Of a DNA stretch of 64,000 nucleotides, positions 39,522-50,815 are shown one piece after another. A model generated the notes under the pieces. It saw nothing but the letters and a program-made list of their open reading frames with translations. It was not told where the DNA came from and searched no databases. This stretch comes from Cydia pomonella. Lineage: Eukaryota > Arthropoda > Insecta > Lepidoptera > Tortricidae. The position numbers were made by a program, and so were the translations under genes. Each line of letters opens with the position of its first letter. Positions within the stretch are counted from its first letter, which is position 1. The stretch is from positions 20,998,357-21,062,356 of the forward strand of contig NC_084710.1 of NCBI RefSeq assembly GCF_033807575.1, in the 5' to 3' direction.

Positions 39522-39952
39522 AAAAACCGGCCAAGTACGAGTCGGACTCGCGCATCGAGGGTTCCGTACAAACCTGTAGGTATATATTATTATATAATGT
39601 AACTAAAAATTTACGGTTTTCACGATTTTTCCTTTATCTGTGCTATAAGACGTTGCTTCGTACCAAATTTCAAGATTCTGGGTTCACGGGAAGTACCATG
39701 TAGGTTTTGATTCCCTTGCGAGAGTCGAAAATTTGCGGCATAAACGGCTGTATCTTTTGATTTCGTTGGCTTAGAAGTTTTATTTTTACACAGCTCCAAG
39801 GGACAGTAGACTTGAGTATTTGATATAAATTCCAGCTTGATACCTCCACGCGTTCTCGTCTTGACAGACAGACAGACGGATGGACGGACGGACAATAAAG
39901 TGATCGTATAAGGGTTCCGTTTCTTCCTTTCGAGGTACGGAACCCTAAAAAT
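39522..39952 (+). mobile_element. GGTTCCG-type dispersed element
   Basis: Head AACCGGCCAAGTACGAGTCG, GACTCGCGCATCGAGGGTTC; interior CCAAATTTCAAGATTCTGGG; then GACAGACAGACAGACGGATG, GACGGACGGACAATAAAGTG and the tail TACGGAACCCTAAAAA. The best-preserved copy of its subfamily here. The two overlapping minus frames at 39,620-39,990 are incidental. Confidence 0.82.
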
Positions 39953-40000
39953 GGACGACTTTTATTTTTCCATATAAAATAATTCATCAAGCAATGTATC

Positions 40001-40127
40001 GCTGCGGTGGCAGCATGGTTCCATTTTCATCACTTGTCACTATGCCTGTCACTTTCGCGCTTACATACTTGTTAGAACGTGACAGGCATGGTGACAAATG
40101 ATAAAGAGCCGACCATCTTAGCCCTAC
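40001..40127. mobile_element. Palindromic MITE, CTGCGGTGGCAGCATGG type
   Basis: ATCACTTGTCACTATGCCTG, TCAC, is mirrored by GTGACAGGCATGGTGACAAA, TGAT. Outer parts GGCAGCATGGTTC and GAGCCGACCATCTTAGCC are looser. A CTGCGGTGGCAGCATG scrap at 63,172 may be the same family. Confidence 0.75.
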
Positions 40128-41965
40128 TGGTTTGTTTAAACTTAAAACGTCGCATTTAATGACGCGACGTCATAACTATCAGACTATCACACTTGACCCT
40201 GATGTACAAAATACATGGAAACATTCTACTTAGATACTCTTGCTAGGCACTGAATAAGATCTAAAGATAATTTCCATTGTTCCTAAATAATATCCCGAGC
40301 ACTGAAATGTCAAGATAAAGTTATATTTATAAGTAAAAACCTGGTTGAACCGTTACAATAGAGCTCGGAAGACAAAGGAATTTCAACTTCAAATCATGCT
40401 TGATTTAAAGTTGAAATTCCTGTGGACTCATAGTTCTTGAACGGAAGTCAGCAAACACCTGTGGTCAATTTTAAATTCTAAGGCACCTAAAATACAGATA
40501 CAATTGCTTTGTAGTTTAAGTCAGGGCTATCAAAGGTGCCGATTACCATCTAATTCAACAAACTTCTAAATTGAATTAACGTGTAGTCATCCCTAAATTG
40601 CGCCAGGTAAGCTCCATTAATAATTTAATACCAGACCTTTTCTGTAGTCAACGTAATGAGCCTTATTTTAAAGCCCACAAAAACTCAAGAATATGTAAGC
40701 TGTTTACAATAAAAAAACACGTTTAGATTGTTTACCTTATTCTAATGCAAAATAAACGATGTATAACAATAAACGTCAATAAATCCATATTATGCGTTTT
40801 AACCCGTTGGGCGTCACTAGCCACGGACTCATGCTGTTCCATATTTTTCTACATTATTATGTTAGATTAATACTCGTACATTTTAAATAAATTTTATTAC
40901 AATAAATATGATTTTTATTAACGTTATACTTTATACGATGTTCCTCTGGTATAAACACTATAAACCACGAATCAACGTACGCCCGTACAAAGTTATCGCG
41001 TCGAGCGCTTGGTAGGCAGGCGGGATATGGGCTGAGTTCACGTAGTTTTACGCAATATGTAACATATGGCGCTGTGGCCTTCGCAAGAGCCTATCCTTAC
41101 TTTTGAAATCATTGGATTACATATATTTAAAAAAAATCCACCTATACCAGTCTAGGTATCTGCAACGAATGCAGAGGACGCTAGTTTGATCCTTGTCCTG
41201 CGCACTATGGTAACTTAGTATTTCGTATTATGACGTCTATTTCAGATTAAGATGATTAAAGGCAGAATGGAAAATTTTATCACAGGCGAATATCTGAACG
41301 GATCCAATAACAGCCCAGGCCTCTAATCAATTCACGTGACTGGGTGTCAAGCTTGTTACATTTGCACGGAATACTAAATTTAAACGTGATTGAAATTCCG
41401 CAGAAAACACTTCGTCTCAAGTCACGATTCTCGACATCTAGACTATCACCAAATTTACTTAATTAATTTTAAGTGTCTGAACTGAATTTTATAATAAACT
41501 TTATCTTGTAACAGGGATTTTCAAGCAAGTCACTCGTTGACCATTTATTACCATTATTGAGAATATCGGGGATTCGGTTCATCGTCGAAGTATCTTTGAG
41601 TTGTGATAGATGATTTATCGACAAAGTTTTTGTAACTATTAACTTTAGAAGTGAGTTATGACTTACGAGAATATTATTTCAAAAAAAAACATTGTACAAA
41701 TCGCGTGATGAATAAGTAAAATTAAGCAGAAGTTGTCTTGGATTTGTTCTTTGAATAAAATAAAGACCGTAATAGTACTGTCGAAGGCGTTTTATTTAAA
41801 TTCAAAAATAGTTCAAAATCTGTAAAGTGTCCACAGGTTGAGCACTTGCCCACATCTAGGTGGTGTTAGTACATGATAAATTAAGAAAATTACAAACTAT
41901 GAGGTAGGCCAACTAAACTAATTAAGAATCAGATAAGAAAGATCAGACCTCAAAAAAATTAAAAA
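40128..41965. other. Unassigned stretch; hairpin and SINE scrap
   Basis: AGGAATTTCAACTT and AAGTTGAAATTCCT (40,376-40,422) form a 14-bp hairpin. 41,158-41,205 (AACGAATGCAGAGGACGCTA, GTTTGATCC) resembles the SINE head at 55,655. No gene is supported. Confidence 0.4.
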
Positions 41966-42338
41966 AAAATCGGCCAATAGCACGTCAATGCTCAGTGTAG
42001 GGTTTCTTAGTTACCATTCTGTCAAAATAGTTCAAACGGGGGCTATTAGATATCATACATTACAAGCATAAGGGGGTGTCTTTGCAGCGCTTAGCTAAAA
42101 AACGACTGTACCAATCATGTTCGCTATAGTTTTCATTGAAAGTATTTAGCAAAAAAAAAACAGTTTATATAGCAGGTAACCTATTTTTTATTTTTATTTT
42201 AGCGTTCTGTCGCAATGCATGATTTAAGTATCCATACCGAATTGCAGCAGTCTATCACAAACGATCACGGAGCAAAGCTTAGGACAGACGGACATGGAGA
42301 AACTATAAGGGTTTCTAGATGACTACGAAAACCTAAAA
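41966..42338 (+). mobile_element. GGTTCCG-type element, decayed copy
   Basis: AATCGGCCAATAGCACGTCA, ATGCTCAGTGTAGGGTTTCT, GTTCGCTATAGTTTTCATTG, AGCAAAGCTTAGGACAGACG and AACTATAAGGGTTTCTAGAT follow the order of 4,403-5,085 in shorter form. Confidence 0.75.
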
Positions 42339-42909
42339 ATTACTCCACGTGAATTGTGTCGCGAGCGACTCAACTGTACTGCGCGTAGCTCCACAACAGA
42401 AAGTGTTGCGCACGATGTTTGACACAAGTATAGAATTTTATTTGAGCCAATCAAAACTTTTAGGGACCAATCATAACTTTTTTGAATAACAGGAAATTGT
42501 GTATTGAGTAATATTCAAAGCTGCGTGCGGGGTATATTTATGGAGAAAGGATAACTGTCAGTAATAAGTGTCAAATGTCATCTATATATGATGTGGACCG
42601 TTTGAAGTAAAACATTACTCATATATGTTCCGTCGCTGCTCAGAAGAAACCTAGTGGGATACCAACATTAAAATGGCCGCTGCCGATTCCAAAAACTTTT
42701 CTAACAAGTGTAATTGCCCGGACAATAGTTCCAATCGTCACATGACTGACGTGGGTACGAAGAGGCAGGTTCTGATTAATTTGGGACTTTTGGGGTTTTG
42801 GTGTGTGGCTCCAGTTTAAACCCTAAAATATTTTAAGTTAAAATAATTTAAATAATAATATAATATAATTTTTAAGAGTAAGTTAAACTAACACTGTATG
42901 GACCAAGGT
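42339..42909. other. Unassigned stretch
   Basis: A GC-richer part at 42,640-42,800 (AAAATGGCCGCTGCCGATTC) is not recognised. Confidence 0.4.
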
Positions 42910-43104
42910 CAGTACCCCTAGTGTAAATTTGATCGACATCATAACGTGACGAACGCGTTTGCGTTAAGTCTCATTTTGTATAGGATTTTGAGTTTCCAAA
43001 ACGTCCCGCTTGGCGCGCTCTTTCTAAATCCAATACAAAATGAGACTAAACGCAAACGCGTATGTCACGTTTCGAAATCGAATTTATTTACACTAGGGGT
43101 ACTG
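42910..43104. mobile_element. Palindromic MITE, CCCCTAGTGTAAAT family, copy 2
   Basis: CAGTACCCCTAGTGTAAATT and the inverse TTTACACTAGGGGTACTG are intact. It is 195 bases long and differs from copy 3 (52,022-52,216) at a single base (GTATGTCACG here, GTACGTCACG there). Young compared with copy 1. Confidence 0.92.
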
Positions 43105-43189
43105 AAATCGTAGTAACAGATAATAATATATGTTACTTATCTGGACATAATCGCTTATACTTAAGCTGCGCGAGATTAAGTTCCGTTAA

Positions 43190-43282
43190 AGTATAGTAGA
43201 TTGTTAACCAAGGAATGAAAGGCATAGTCTGAGGCTGAAATTATGCCTTCGTCCGAGTTAAACACTCTACTTTTCATTTCGA
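43190..43282 (+). repeat. TTGTTAACCAAGG family copy
   Basis: AGTATAGTAGATTGTTAACC, AAGGAATGAAAGGC, GAGTTAAACACTCTACTTTT and CATTTCGA match the inverse of 63,497-63,622. Confidence 0.65.
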
Positions 43283-43984
43283 ATACTAAGGGAAGTAATA
43301 TAAATGTGTTTATAACTAAGTAGTTTATAGTATTTTTTGAGACTTTCAATTAACAATTTAGGTAACAATTAACAATAAAGAATCGTTATTTATGAGATGG
43401 GGAGTTAATTTATCAGACGGTCCAACAAATCCATTTAAATCCTAATTTTAAATGGTTATCTTAAAAAAATATTAAAAATCGTACTTGGAAAGTAAAATGC
43501 TCTAGAGCAGAAACGTATACATACACACTTTATAGAATAACAACGACCCACTTTCGACAACGACAGGCCACTTCTTTGTTTCATATTTGAGTATTGCAAA
43601 ATTTGTATAGCTATTGACCTATTGTATCTGTTTATAGGACAATTGAATTTAATTTGTTTAAAGTTTTGATTTATTACTGCCATTTTTAATTTTATCACAG
43701 TCTACAATATCCGACAAACATCACTTTTATAAATTTAATAAAAATTCCCGTTTTAATAGCATATTCAAGAGGTATTAAAAATGAAGCTAATCTGATCCCT
43801 CAAAAGGTTAAAATTAATACTTTTAATTAAAATGTCTTTAATAAACGACGTAAAAGATTTATTAAATATAACAGGTCATTAAATGTCACAGTAAAACAAA
43901 ATGAATTTCTAGAGTACCTACCTGGGATTTTTATTGAAACAGAGTAGCAAGCCAATTCTAACGCGATGATATTTGAATAATATT
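43283..43984. other. Unassigned AT-rich stretch
   Basis: The minus frame at 43,456-43,698 shows no domain. Confidence 0.4.
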
Positions 43985-44092
43985 CGAATCACCTCATTTA
44001 GCGGTCATTCGCGTGGGCATCTCGCTCGCACTAATCGGTACATGTTCGGACAAGTCAGATCAAAGTGAAATGAACGCGCGAATGACAGCTAA
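43985..44092. repeat. Piece related to the CGCTCGCAC MITE family
   Basis: ATTCGAATCACCTCATTTAG, GGGCATCTCGCTCGCACTAA and TGAAATGAACGCGCGAATGA resemble parts of 33,144-33,310 and 50,150-50,275. Confidence 0.45.
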
Positions 44093-44098
44093 CTTTTT

Positions 44099-44438
44099 TT
44101 TATACTACGAACCTGATGGTAAACAGTATCCGTAGCCTATGGACGCCTGCAACTACAGAAGTGTTACATGCGCGTTGCCGACCCTAACACTATCCGCACC
44201 TTCGTTTGAGCTCTGGCAAACTTACTCACCGGCAGGAACACAACACTATGAGTATGATCTAATGTTATTTGGCTGCGGTTTTCTGTAAGGTGGAGGTACT
44301 TCCCCAGTTGGGCTCTGCTCTAGATCTGGAATGACATCTGCTGTGCTGTGCCCTACCACACAAAGCGAGATGACATTGTCAGTGCCTATACCTCTCTTTT
44401 GGACGTATTTTAAAGACATATCCGGGTATTCCGGGTCC
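44099..44438 (-). mobile_element. LINE 3'-terminal fragment (VVGHSTADV family), reverse strand
   Basis: The minus-strand frame includes LKYVQKRGIGTDNVISL, CVVGHSTADVIPDLEQ and PPPYRKPQPNNIRSYS, then a stop. The 3' non-coding part is decayed near the left end (CGAACCTGATGGTAAACAGT). The central 100 bases agree with the other copies except at one or two sites. Confidence 0.82.
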
Positions 44439-45259
44439 AAGCTAACTGATATGGTTTCAATAGTTATTATTCAAATATCGGTTTGATTTCAGGTGCACAT
44501 TCGAATTGCCCTGCATATGGTGAATAGGATAGTCATGAATATACATCTCAATTAATTTATAATAATTAGAACGCACCTGAAGAGTTCCTTATACTTTGAG
44601 CGTGATGTCTTTAATTAGTAATACAATATGTGTTGGGGTAAGATTGGATTGAATTAAAACAAAATAATTTATGTCGCTACCAGATTAGATGTTACATTTG
44701 ATTGCTTGAAATATACTTGCCGACCTATAAATTAACTAAATCATAAAATTTATAGCAACTTATAAATTGAGAAATACTATTTAGTGTTCCTAAACATCGA
44801 ATAATAATATTTAAATAAGTTTTTTTTACTCTCATTAGTAAGCGGAATTTATAATGAATAGAATTAGGCGTTGCTTTGCGGAAATCCATACCCTCCCACC
44901 GCAAAATTAAACATTAACACACACGCACAAGTAAGATGCAATTAATTATAACGGGTGAGCACTGGTTGACTAGCACGTTATTTTTTTCGCCGATTGATAA
45001 AGTAAGATTTTTTGTTTTAATTTTCGGAATTAATATTAAAATTTTAGAACTGCCATATTTGAAAATATACATAAAGCATTACAAACTGCTGAATTAAGAC
45101 TTCTGATATAATTTTAAGAGATTCTGAGAAGAACGTTTTCCAATTTATAACACCTAAATTCATTATAAATTTACTAATTTCAAAGAAGTATAAGCCATTA
45201 CGTATAGTAATATGAACCGTTCTTGAGCTTCATAGTGGCCTCTTACGGCCGCTTTAATG
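44439..45259. other. Unassigned AT-rich stretch
   Basis: Nothing supported. Confidence 0.4.
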
Positions 45260-45386
45260 TACAGTCAGCGTCAAATACTTTGTAGCAACCAAAGTAGCCA
45301 AATAGTTCGGTACACCATATATTTAGTATGATGTACCGAACTATTTGGCCACTTTGACTGCTACGAAGTATTTGACGCTGACTGTA
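45260..45386. mobile_element. Palindromic Tc1/mariner-type MITE
   Basis: TACAGTCAGCGTCAAATACT and its inverse AGTATTTGACGCTGACTGTA bound a near-perfect palindrome whose arms extend to GCCAAATAGTTCGGTAC and GTACCGAACTATTTGGCC. It begins and ends at TA, matching TA insertion with CAGTCAGC termini. 127 bases, no coding. The opposed frames at 45,341-45,587 are fortuitous. Confidence 0.88.
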
Positions 45387-45583
45387 CCAAAACGTAAGAT
45401 TAGCGGACTGGAAAGTACGAAAAGCTGGATTATATCATACACTGGAGATCTGTGGCCCTTGGATATTCGTACAGTCGAAAATATATTTATATATGTTGCA
45501 AAAATTAAAGCACTAAAGTGTAAAAAAATATCTTTGACGGCGACGTTGATCGAACATGTGAACATGAGTTTTATAGTAAACAA

Positions 45584-45834
45584 ATAAATAAATATTTGGG
45601 GACAATCTTACACAGATCGATCTTGCCCCAAACTAAGCAAAGCTTGTACTATGGGTACTAGGCGACGATATACATACGTATATGAATAAATACATACTTA
45701 TAGGTATATACAGAAACATCCATGATTCAGGAACAAAATCAATGTTCATCACACAAATAAATGCCCTTACCGGGATTGGAACCCGGGACTATCGGCTTCA
45801 TATAGGGTCACTACCCATTAGGCCAGACCGGTAG
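45584..45834 (-). mobile_element. tRNA-headed SINE
   Basis: The minus-strand head near 45,834 reads GGTCTGGCCTAATGGGTAGT (A-box part), then a B-box-like GGTTCCAATCC, then GGTAAGGGCATTTATTTGTG. The body has TGAATCATGGATG, and the element ends in ATTTATTTATTT near 45,584. A part of the tRNA-like head (the GCCTACGAAGC equivalent) is decayed. Confidence 0.85.
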
Positions 45835-47021
45835 TACAGAACACGCAATTCCTTATTAAACTTTGAATTTGACTTAATTTCAGCTCCCAAAAACACGTAA
45901 CAATATGTCAAAGTATCATTACCAGAAGAGAAGCTATAGGTATGTAAAAATAATCGGATTCGACAAAGGACGAGGCCGACTCAGATTCACCAATTGGTTA
46001 CATTTTTGATCTTGTTATGACACGACCTTGACACAATTCGCACTGCTGGGTAAATTCGTACTTCTCCATACATGTATTGGCGTAAGCGAATTGCCCGTTA
46101 ACTAACTGATAGCATTCTGATATTATTCAGAGATCATTCTGATATCAGTGTACGTTCGAATTGGCCTGTGCGTGCCAAAAAAGCGCACGAGCATGATGCC
46201 TATATAGCATGACTTCAGCCCTGTTTTTACTTAGTGTTCCGATCAAACATTTTGATTTGAGCTATTGTTTGCCCTTCCCATTTTAGTACCTATTTTTAGA
46301 GCAAGTTTTTCCATTTACCGAACGAACGAAAACAATTGCTTGCGCAGAACCGTTCAAGACGGCTATATGAGTCGGTATATTATTACATTTACGTTAGCAA
46401 CTGCGTGAACCTGATCGCATTGAATTCACTCTCTATTGCACCAGTGTATCAGTGCGAGCAAGATGGTCTGCGATCAAGTTTACGCAATCGCTAACATTAC
46501 CGTTAACTCATGGTACGGCTACAGAACAGTAAGTGAAAATGCAGCTTTTCAGTGCATTTCGCTCGCACTAATCAGCGTAAGCTTTCGTCAATGTCGAATC
46601 AAAACAAGATCACCATTGTAAGAAAATATTGGACCGGAATCGGCCTCAAGATTAACATTTGCCGCAAGCAAAAATGAAATTTAAAAGCATCCAATCTTAT
46701 TTACAAGGAATGTTTCAGAGAAAATGAGTGCCACCTTTGATCTCAGAGGGCAAAAATTCAATTTCGCTGTCGGTTTTTAAGGTAACAGGTCGTGACATTT
46801 AGGAGAAAGGTGTGATTATACATTTTGATACCGTGATGATAAAAAATAAGATTTTTTAACATTATAATTTTTTTTGTAACATTCTGTTAAGAGGCATGTA
46901 TACCCATCGTCCATACAAAAAGAGAAAACGTTTTTCCTCTTTAATTTTTTTTGTATGTTATTGACACAATGACAAACTAGGTTTATAGGATTTCCTTTTA
47001 TTTAAAATTTGAAAAAGAAAA
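45835..47021. other. Unassigned stretch
   Basis: GATATCAGTGTACGTTCGAA at 46,141 is an isolated end of the 33,144 MITE family. TTTCGCTCGCACTAATCAGC near 46,557 is another relative. No coding segment is supported. Confidence 0.4.
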
Positions 47022-47250
47022 AAATAGTTATTTGTACAACAATAGAGCAAAGTTTGATATTTCTTCGAGTGCTTGTTTTGAGTCCCGTGCAAGCGAAAGA
47101 TTCTATAATAGAATCTCTAAATCTAATTTAGAAATCTTAATTTAGAATCTAGAATCTAATTTAGAATCTTGAGCGTAGTAAGGGACTCAAAAGCGCACGA
47201 GATGTAAATAACTTTGATCTCGTGTAGTACACAAAAATTTTCACGTTAGT
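47022..47250 (+). repeat. TAGTTATTTGTGCAACA family, copy with internal repeats
   Basis: AATAGTTATTTGTACAACAA, AAGCGAAAGATTCTATAATA and GCGCACGAGATGTAAATAAC match 9,455-9,655. Here a short AATCTAATTTAGAAT.T motif is repeated several times around 47,100-47,170, which enlarges the copy. Confidence 0.7.
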
Positions 47251-47428
47251 CAGCCATCAAAAAATACAACCTGAAAAAATGTAATCCAGACGCACGCAAT
47301 TATAGGTACTATAATTTCATTATAGTACCTAATCAGCGTTTGTATGGACAAATCGCAACAAGGAATTCCTCTTAAGGCGTTTTTCAAACCTGAGGTCACG
47401 GGTTCGAACTCCGACATCTACGAAGCAT

Positions 47429-47680
47429 TTATTTATGTTCACCGGTGCCCAGCTCCTCCACGAAGCCTAGCAATGCTTTCAGGCTGCTAACTGCCTTCTT
47501 TAGTGTGCACGGAGTCCCTAGGTATTTGCTTCTGTATACTTCTACCTGTTTGCAGTCTAGGAGAATGTGTTTTGTTCCCTCTTCTTTCATGCACGCTCTG
47601 CACATGGGTGTGCTGTCTGTAAGTTTTACCCATATTGTGTAGGTGTTAGTTTAGTGAGTTGTGTCCTGTAATTAGCTATG
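47429..47680 (-). pseudogene. LINE ORF2 C-terminal relic with CCHC motif
   Basis: The minus-strand frame ending at 47,429 reads NTYTIWVKLTDSTPM, CRACMKEEGTKHILLDC (C-x2-C-x7-H-x4-C), KYLGTPCTLKKAVSSLKAL and LGFVEELGTGEHK-stop. About 70 codons are uninterrupted; an in-frame TAA lies just upstream. The cysteine-histidine motif followed by ....LG and a terminal F..E.G is seen at the C-terminus of LINEs carrying an RNase H domain (I/R1-like groups). That affiliation is inference. A GTTCGAACCC string follows in the 3' region. Confidence 0.75.
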
Positions 47681-48370
47681 CCCCTTACTTACGTTTGATT
47701 TTTCATCAAATTATGCTCAAATGTATGGTGACCTTTGGCCTTTACTCGAGGAGATAGGGACACCATTTGATTATAAGATATATCAGTGAAAGAATATGGG
47801 TCAAATGGCCACATGTAATTCTAAGAGTTTTAGTCCTGTGTCGAAAGATGGCAGTAAATTTAGTTTACTACAAAATTTACTTTGACAACACATCTCTAAA
47901 CTAAATTCTCTTTGGGGGTAGGTAATAACATTACTCGTACCGCTTAACGTTTTGAACGTGTTACAAAACCTTTACAGGGTGAGAGTTCCAAGTCCCAATC
48001 TAAGTTTAAGGAAGTTTCATTCAACCATAATTCTGGTTAAAGTTATCCTTCATAAATCATCCGGTATACGTGGCAGCTCGTCAAAACATAACTTATGGTT
48101 TGAAACTCGTCTATAGCATAGAATACGTACCGTAGACTTCGCATTTTGAAGCGTATGATATTTTTTATAATTTAATAATATACTTGATTTATTGGATACA
48201 TACTGGTTATGTAATTATGTATTCGGTAGCATTAGTTTATGACACTGCTTAATTAACCGTCTAAACGCGATTTATTTAGTATAAATTTCATTTTGACACT
48301 TGGAGACACTTAACACCTCCAAATTTAATTAGTATTAGTACTCTGACATTTTACATCTCCAAATTTAGTG
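47681..48370. other. Unassigned stretch
   Basis: 48,296-48,370 (TGACACTTGGAGACACTTAA) resembles the LINE 3' region at 35,705 and may have been split by the MITE that follows. Confidence 0.4.
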
Positions 48371-48575
48371 TACAGTCAGCATCAATAGTAGCGGATGAAA
48401 CAACGCGCCAAAAGTATCTGACATCTCAGGTAACTTTTCCAAATATAGATAAATTTATAAAATTCACGTTCCAAAGTATATCATTTACAGTCTCAGTTGT
48501 TCTATATTAAGCTGTTATAGAATGGTAGATACTTATGAAGCGTTATTTGATCCGCTATTTTTGATGCTGACTGTA
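48371..48575. mobile_element. Tc1/mariner-type MITE, CAGTCAGCATCAA ends
   Basis: TACAGTCAGCATCAATAGTA and the inverse TTTTTGATGCTGACTGTA, each at a TA. Inner arms GCGGAT..AA.AACGC and GCGTTATTTGATCCGC are also inverted. A near relative is at 58,972-59,195. Confidence 0.88.
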
Positions 48576-49129
48576 AATATTATTAACGATAGAGACTATA
48601 CATCTCTGTTATATTGTAGTAATTATTTATTTTAAGATTATTATGGGTATTTCCCACATTGATCTTAATAATATAAAATAGTTTCCCACCAATGCCTAAT
48701 AAAAATTTCCGATCTACATGAATGAAGCTATGAAGTTATGACTTGAAGTTCTACAGACAAAAAGCTTAAGTAGAACGCGCGCGAGATGAACGTGCTTCTC
48801 TTAGTTCTCTTACTAAACTAAAAACATGACAATATGTTCTTTTGTTCCCTTTACACAATATTAACTGGAATAACATATTACATTAAATCCGTCCCAAAAA
48901 ACTTTATACAAATAACTTAGATGATGTGGGACTGTAAACTCAACTGAACTAAGATGCCCTAAATTTAGTAGTGCCACACTTAGTACAGAAGCGCCAATAA
49001 TCGCATATCGTCAAAATACTTAATCTACTATAAGCGATCTATGACGTGGACTTCCAACTACTCTACTGGGAATCGTAGAGCAAATAACTAGTATTGAAAT
49101 GCAAGAATAAAAAATAGTCGGTATAATTT
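48576..49129. other. Unassigned AT-rich stretch
   Basis: Nothing supported. Confidence 0.4.
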
Positions 49130-49309
49130 GAATAAAAATAAATTAAAATGTTTGTTTGGCTCAAGATAATGATGTACCCTAGATAAGTAATAGATAAGTA
49201 ATGTTTTAATTAGATAAATAATAATATGTGTAATCCCATTAGCTGAAAAGTGTTGACATGTAAAATACTTATATTTTATCAATAAATATTTGATTGATTG
49301 ATTGGTTGA
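49130..49309 (+). mobile_element. LINE 3' end with (GATT)n tail
   Basis: TGTTGACATGTAAAATACTT, ATCAATAAATATTTGATTGA and GATTGATTGG match the tail type seen inverted at 8,746-8,770. No coding part can be read. Confidence 0.55.
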
Positions 49310-49788
49310 AGTCCCTAGCCAGTAAGCAAATCGTAGGGAAAGGCATGAAATATTGTTGGTAATATTTTGGAGGTATAGATTTCATTATCATATTAAATGC
49401 TTATGCAACCAATGTTTATACTTTTTGAGATAAAATATAGAAAAGTAATGTAGATCTTAATTCCCAATTTTCGTAAATGTTGATTAAATTATTTACCTAT
49501 ATTGCTATTTATATATACGTTTGTCAAGTAGGTATTATTAGAATGATTCCAGTTTCCGTATCGAAAACAAGTTGAGAAATACTTATTCTAAAACTAGTAA
49601 GACATGATAAGATAAAAAGTATTTTATTCATAAAACACAAATACCTACAAAGGAGATAATTATATCAAAAAAAAACAGAATCGAGAAAATGTGAAGAAAT
49701 GGCTTTATCTGAACTTGATGCTGACGACTTCCAACGCCGATCTTCCGATGAGATCATAGGATAAAAATTGATTCGGGATTTTGGTCCT
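49310..49788. other. Unassigned AT-rich stretch
   Basis: Nothing supported. Confidence 0.4.
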
Positions 49789-49922
49789 GAGTCATGTGTA
49801 TTTTCTATGTATTTAAGTATTTATATACTACATTTATCGTTGTCTGAATACCCATAACACAAGCCTTATTGAGCATCCTGTGAGGCTTAGTCAATTTGTA
49901 TAATAATGTCTTATAACCCACA
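49789..49922 (+). mobile_element. SINE fragment lacking the tRNA head
   Basis: CCTGAGTCATGTGTATTTTC, ACCCATAACACAAGCCTTAT and TAGTCAATTTGTATAATAAT match the body and tail of the SINE at 1,764-2,018 in the opposite orientation. Confidence 0.8.
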
Positions 49923-50343
49923 AGATAAAGGTAGTTTATTATTCAAGTAGGCATATTACAATGCGCTTATGAACATCAAATAAAGCTACACTGGCTCTAA
50001 CCCTACACCTCTGACACGAGAAGATTTAAATCCCCCCTCAATCTCGGGTGGCCCAAAAATAAGCTGACAAGGAATTTTTAGGAATATTTTTCTTAAGTAC
50101 ACGTCCTTTACAAAATGTAATTAAATATAAACTACAATCACTTCTCTTACAGGCCAATCAGGTCATTTCGCTCTGACTTGTTCGCACAAGTATTTGTGCG
50201 AGTGAGACGCCCGCGCGATTAACAGCTCACTGATATGATTCCAATATCATTCTAATGTTCGAATGTGGAGCAAAACGTTAGGTTTAGATAAGTGATTCTA
50301 GCTGTCTTCTAAATAATACTTTCCTTTAGCTTCATTACATACC
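49923..50343. other. Unassigned stretch; piece of the CGCTCGCAC family at 50,150-50,275
   Basis: GGTCATTTCGCTCTGACTTG, AGTGAGACGCCCGCGCGATT and GATATGATTCCAATATCATT resemble 43,985-44,092 and 33,144-33,310. Confidence 0.45.
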
Positions 50344-50556
50344 CACCGCACCTCCCGCCAAAGAAACAAAGTTCATCCTCACTTTCTCGACACGCGACAA
50401 ACCAAAAACAAGCGAGCATCTCGCTCGTTTTTGCCCAGAACGTGCAAGTTGTGGAATGAGCTTCCTTCTGAGGTGTTTCCCTTGCGCTATATTATGGGGT
50501 TCTTAAACAGCAGGTATTATTCTCAAAGGTTGGCAACGCTTAAGTGGCTTCTATGA
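50344..50556 (+). pseudogene. LINE ORF2 C-terminal fragment, frame intact
   Basis: A 70-codon plus-strand frame reads HRTSRQRNKVHPHFLDTRQT, then RSFLPRTCKLWNELPSEVFP, then YIMGFLNSRYYSQRLATLKW and a TGA. The pattern R.F.PRT..LWN.LP..VFP..Y....F......Y is the C-terminus of many CR1/Jockey-like LINE ORF2 proteins in Lepidoptera. The frame is uninterrupted but the catalytic RT part is absent: a 5'-truncated insertion. Confidence 0.85.
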
Positions 50557-50650
50557 TGTTGCTTATATTCATGAGCCACTGCTCATGCAGTCATCACTAT
50601 GACTGCTTCCCATCAGGCGGCTCGTCTGCTCGTTTGTTAAAAAAAATTTA
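50557..50650 (+). mobile_element. 3' UTR of that LINE fragment
   Basis: GATGTTGCTTATATTCATGA, TCCCATCAGGCGGCTCGTCT and GCTCGTTTGTTAAAAAAA. The CATCAGGCGGCTCG.CTGCTCGTTTG end resembles CATCAGGCGGGCCGTATGCT of the VVGHSTADV family, supporting a LINE origin for that family too. Confidence 0.75.
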
Positions 50651-50719
50651 TGTTTTTTCGCCAGCCTTTACAATCCGATTTGAAATTTAAGATACGACAA
50701 ACATCGAATGGGGCCGATA

Positions 50720-50766
50720 TAGTTTGGAAACCGCACGCCCTACCGCTAAACTACGAGCAATTATAT
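50720..50766 (-). other. tRNA-like 5' half (SINE scrap)
   Basis: On the minus strand CTCGTAGTTTAGCGGTAGGG and CGTGCGGTTTCC resemble an A-box-bearing tRNA 5' half. No B box or acceptor partner is visible, so it is not a tRNA gene. Confidence 0.35.
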
Positions 50767-50815
50767 CTCTGTGTTTTAAATTCTAAAACACCAAGTCCGA
50801 TTAAAGATGACTCAC

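Noticed and set aside
39620..39990. Two overlapping minus-strand frames of 91 and 106 codons
   Set aside because: They lie inside a dispersed element with a (GACA)n/(GGAC)n stretch and are on the strand opposite to its head; no conservation among copies.
45341..45587. Opposed 80-codon frames on both strands
   Set aside because: They start in the arm of a palindromic MITE, which produces similar frames on both strands.
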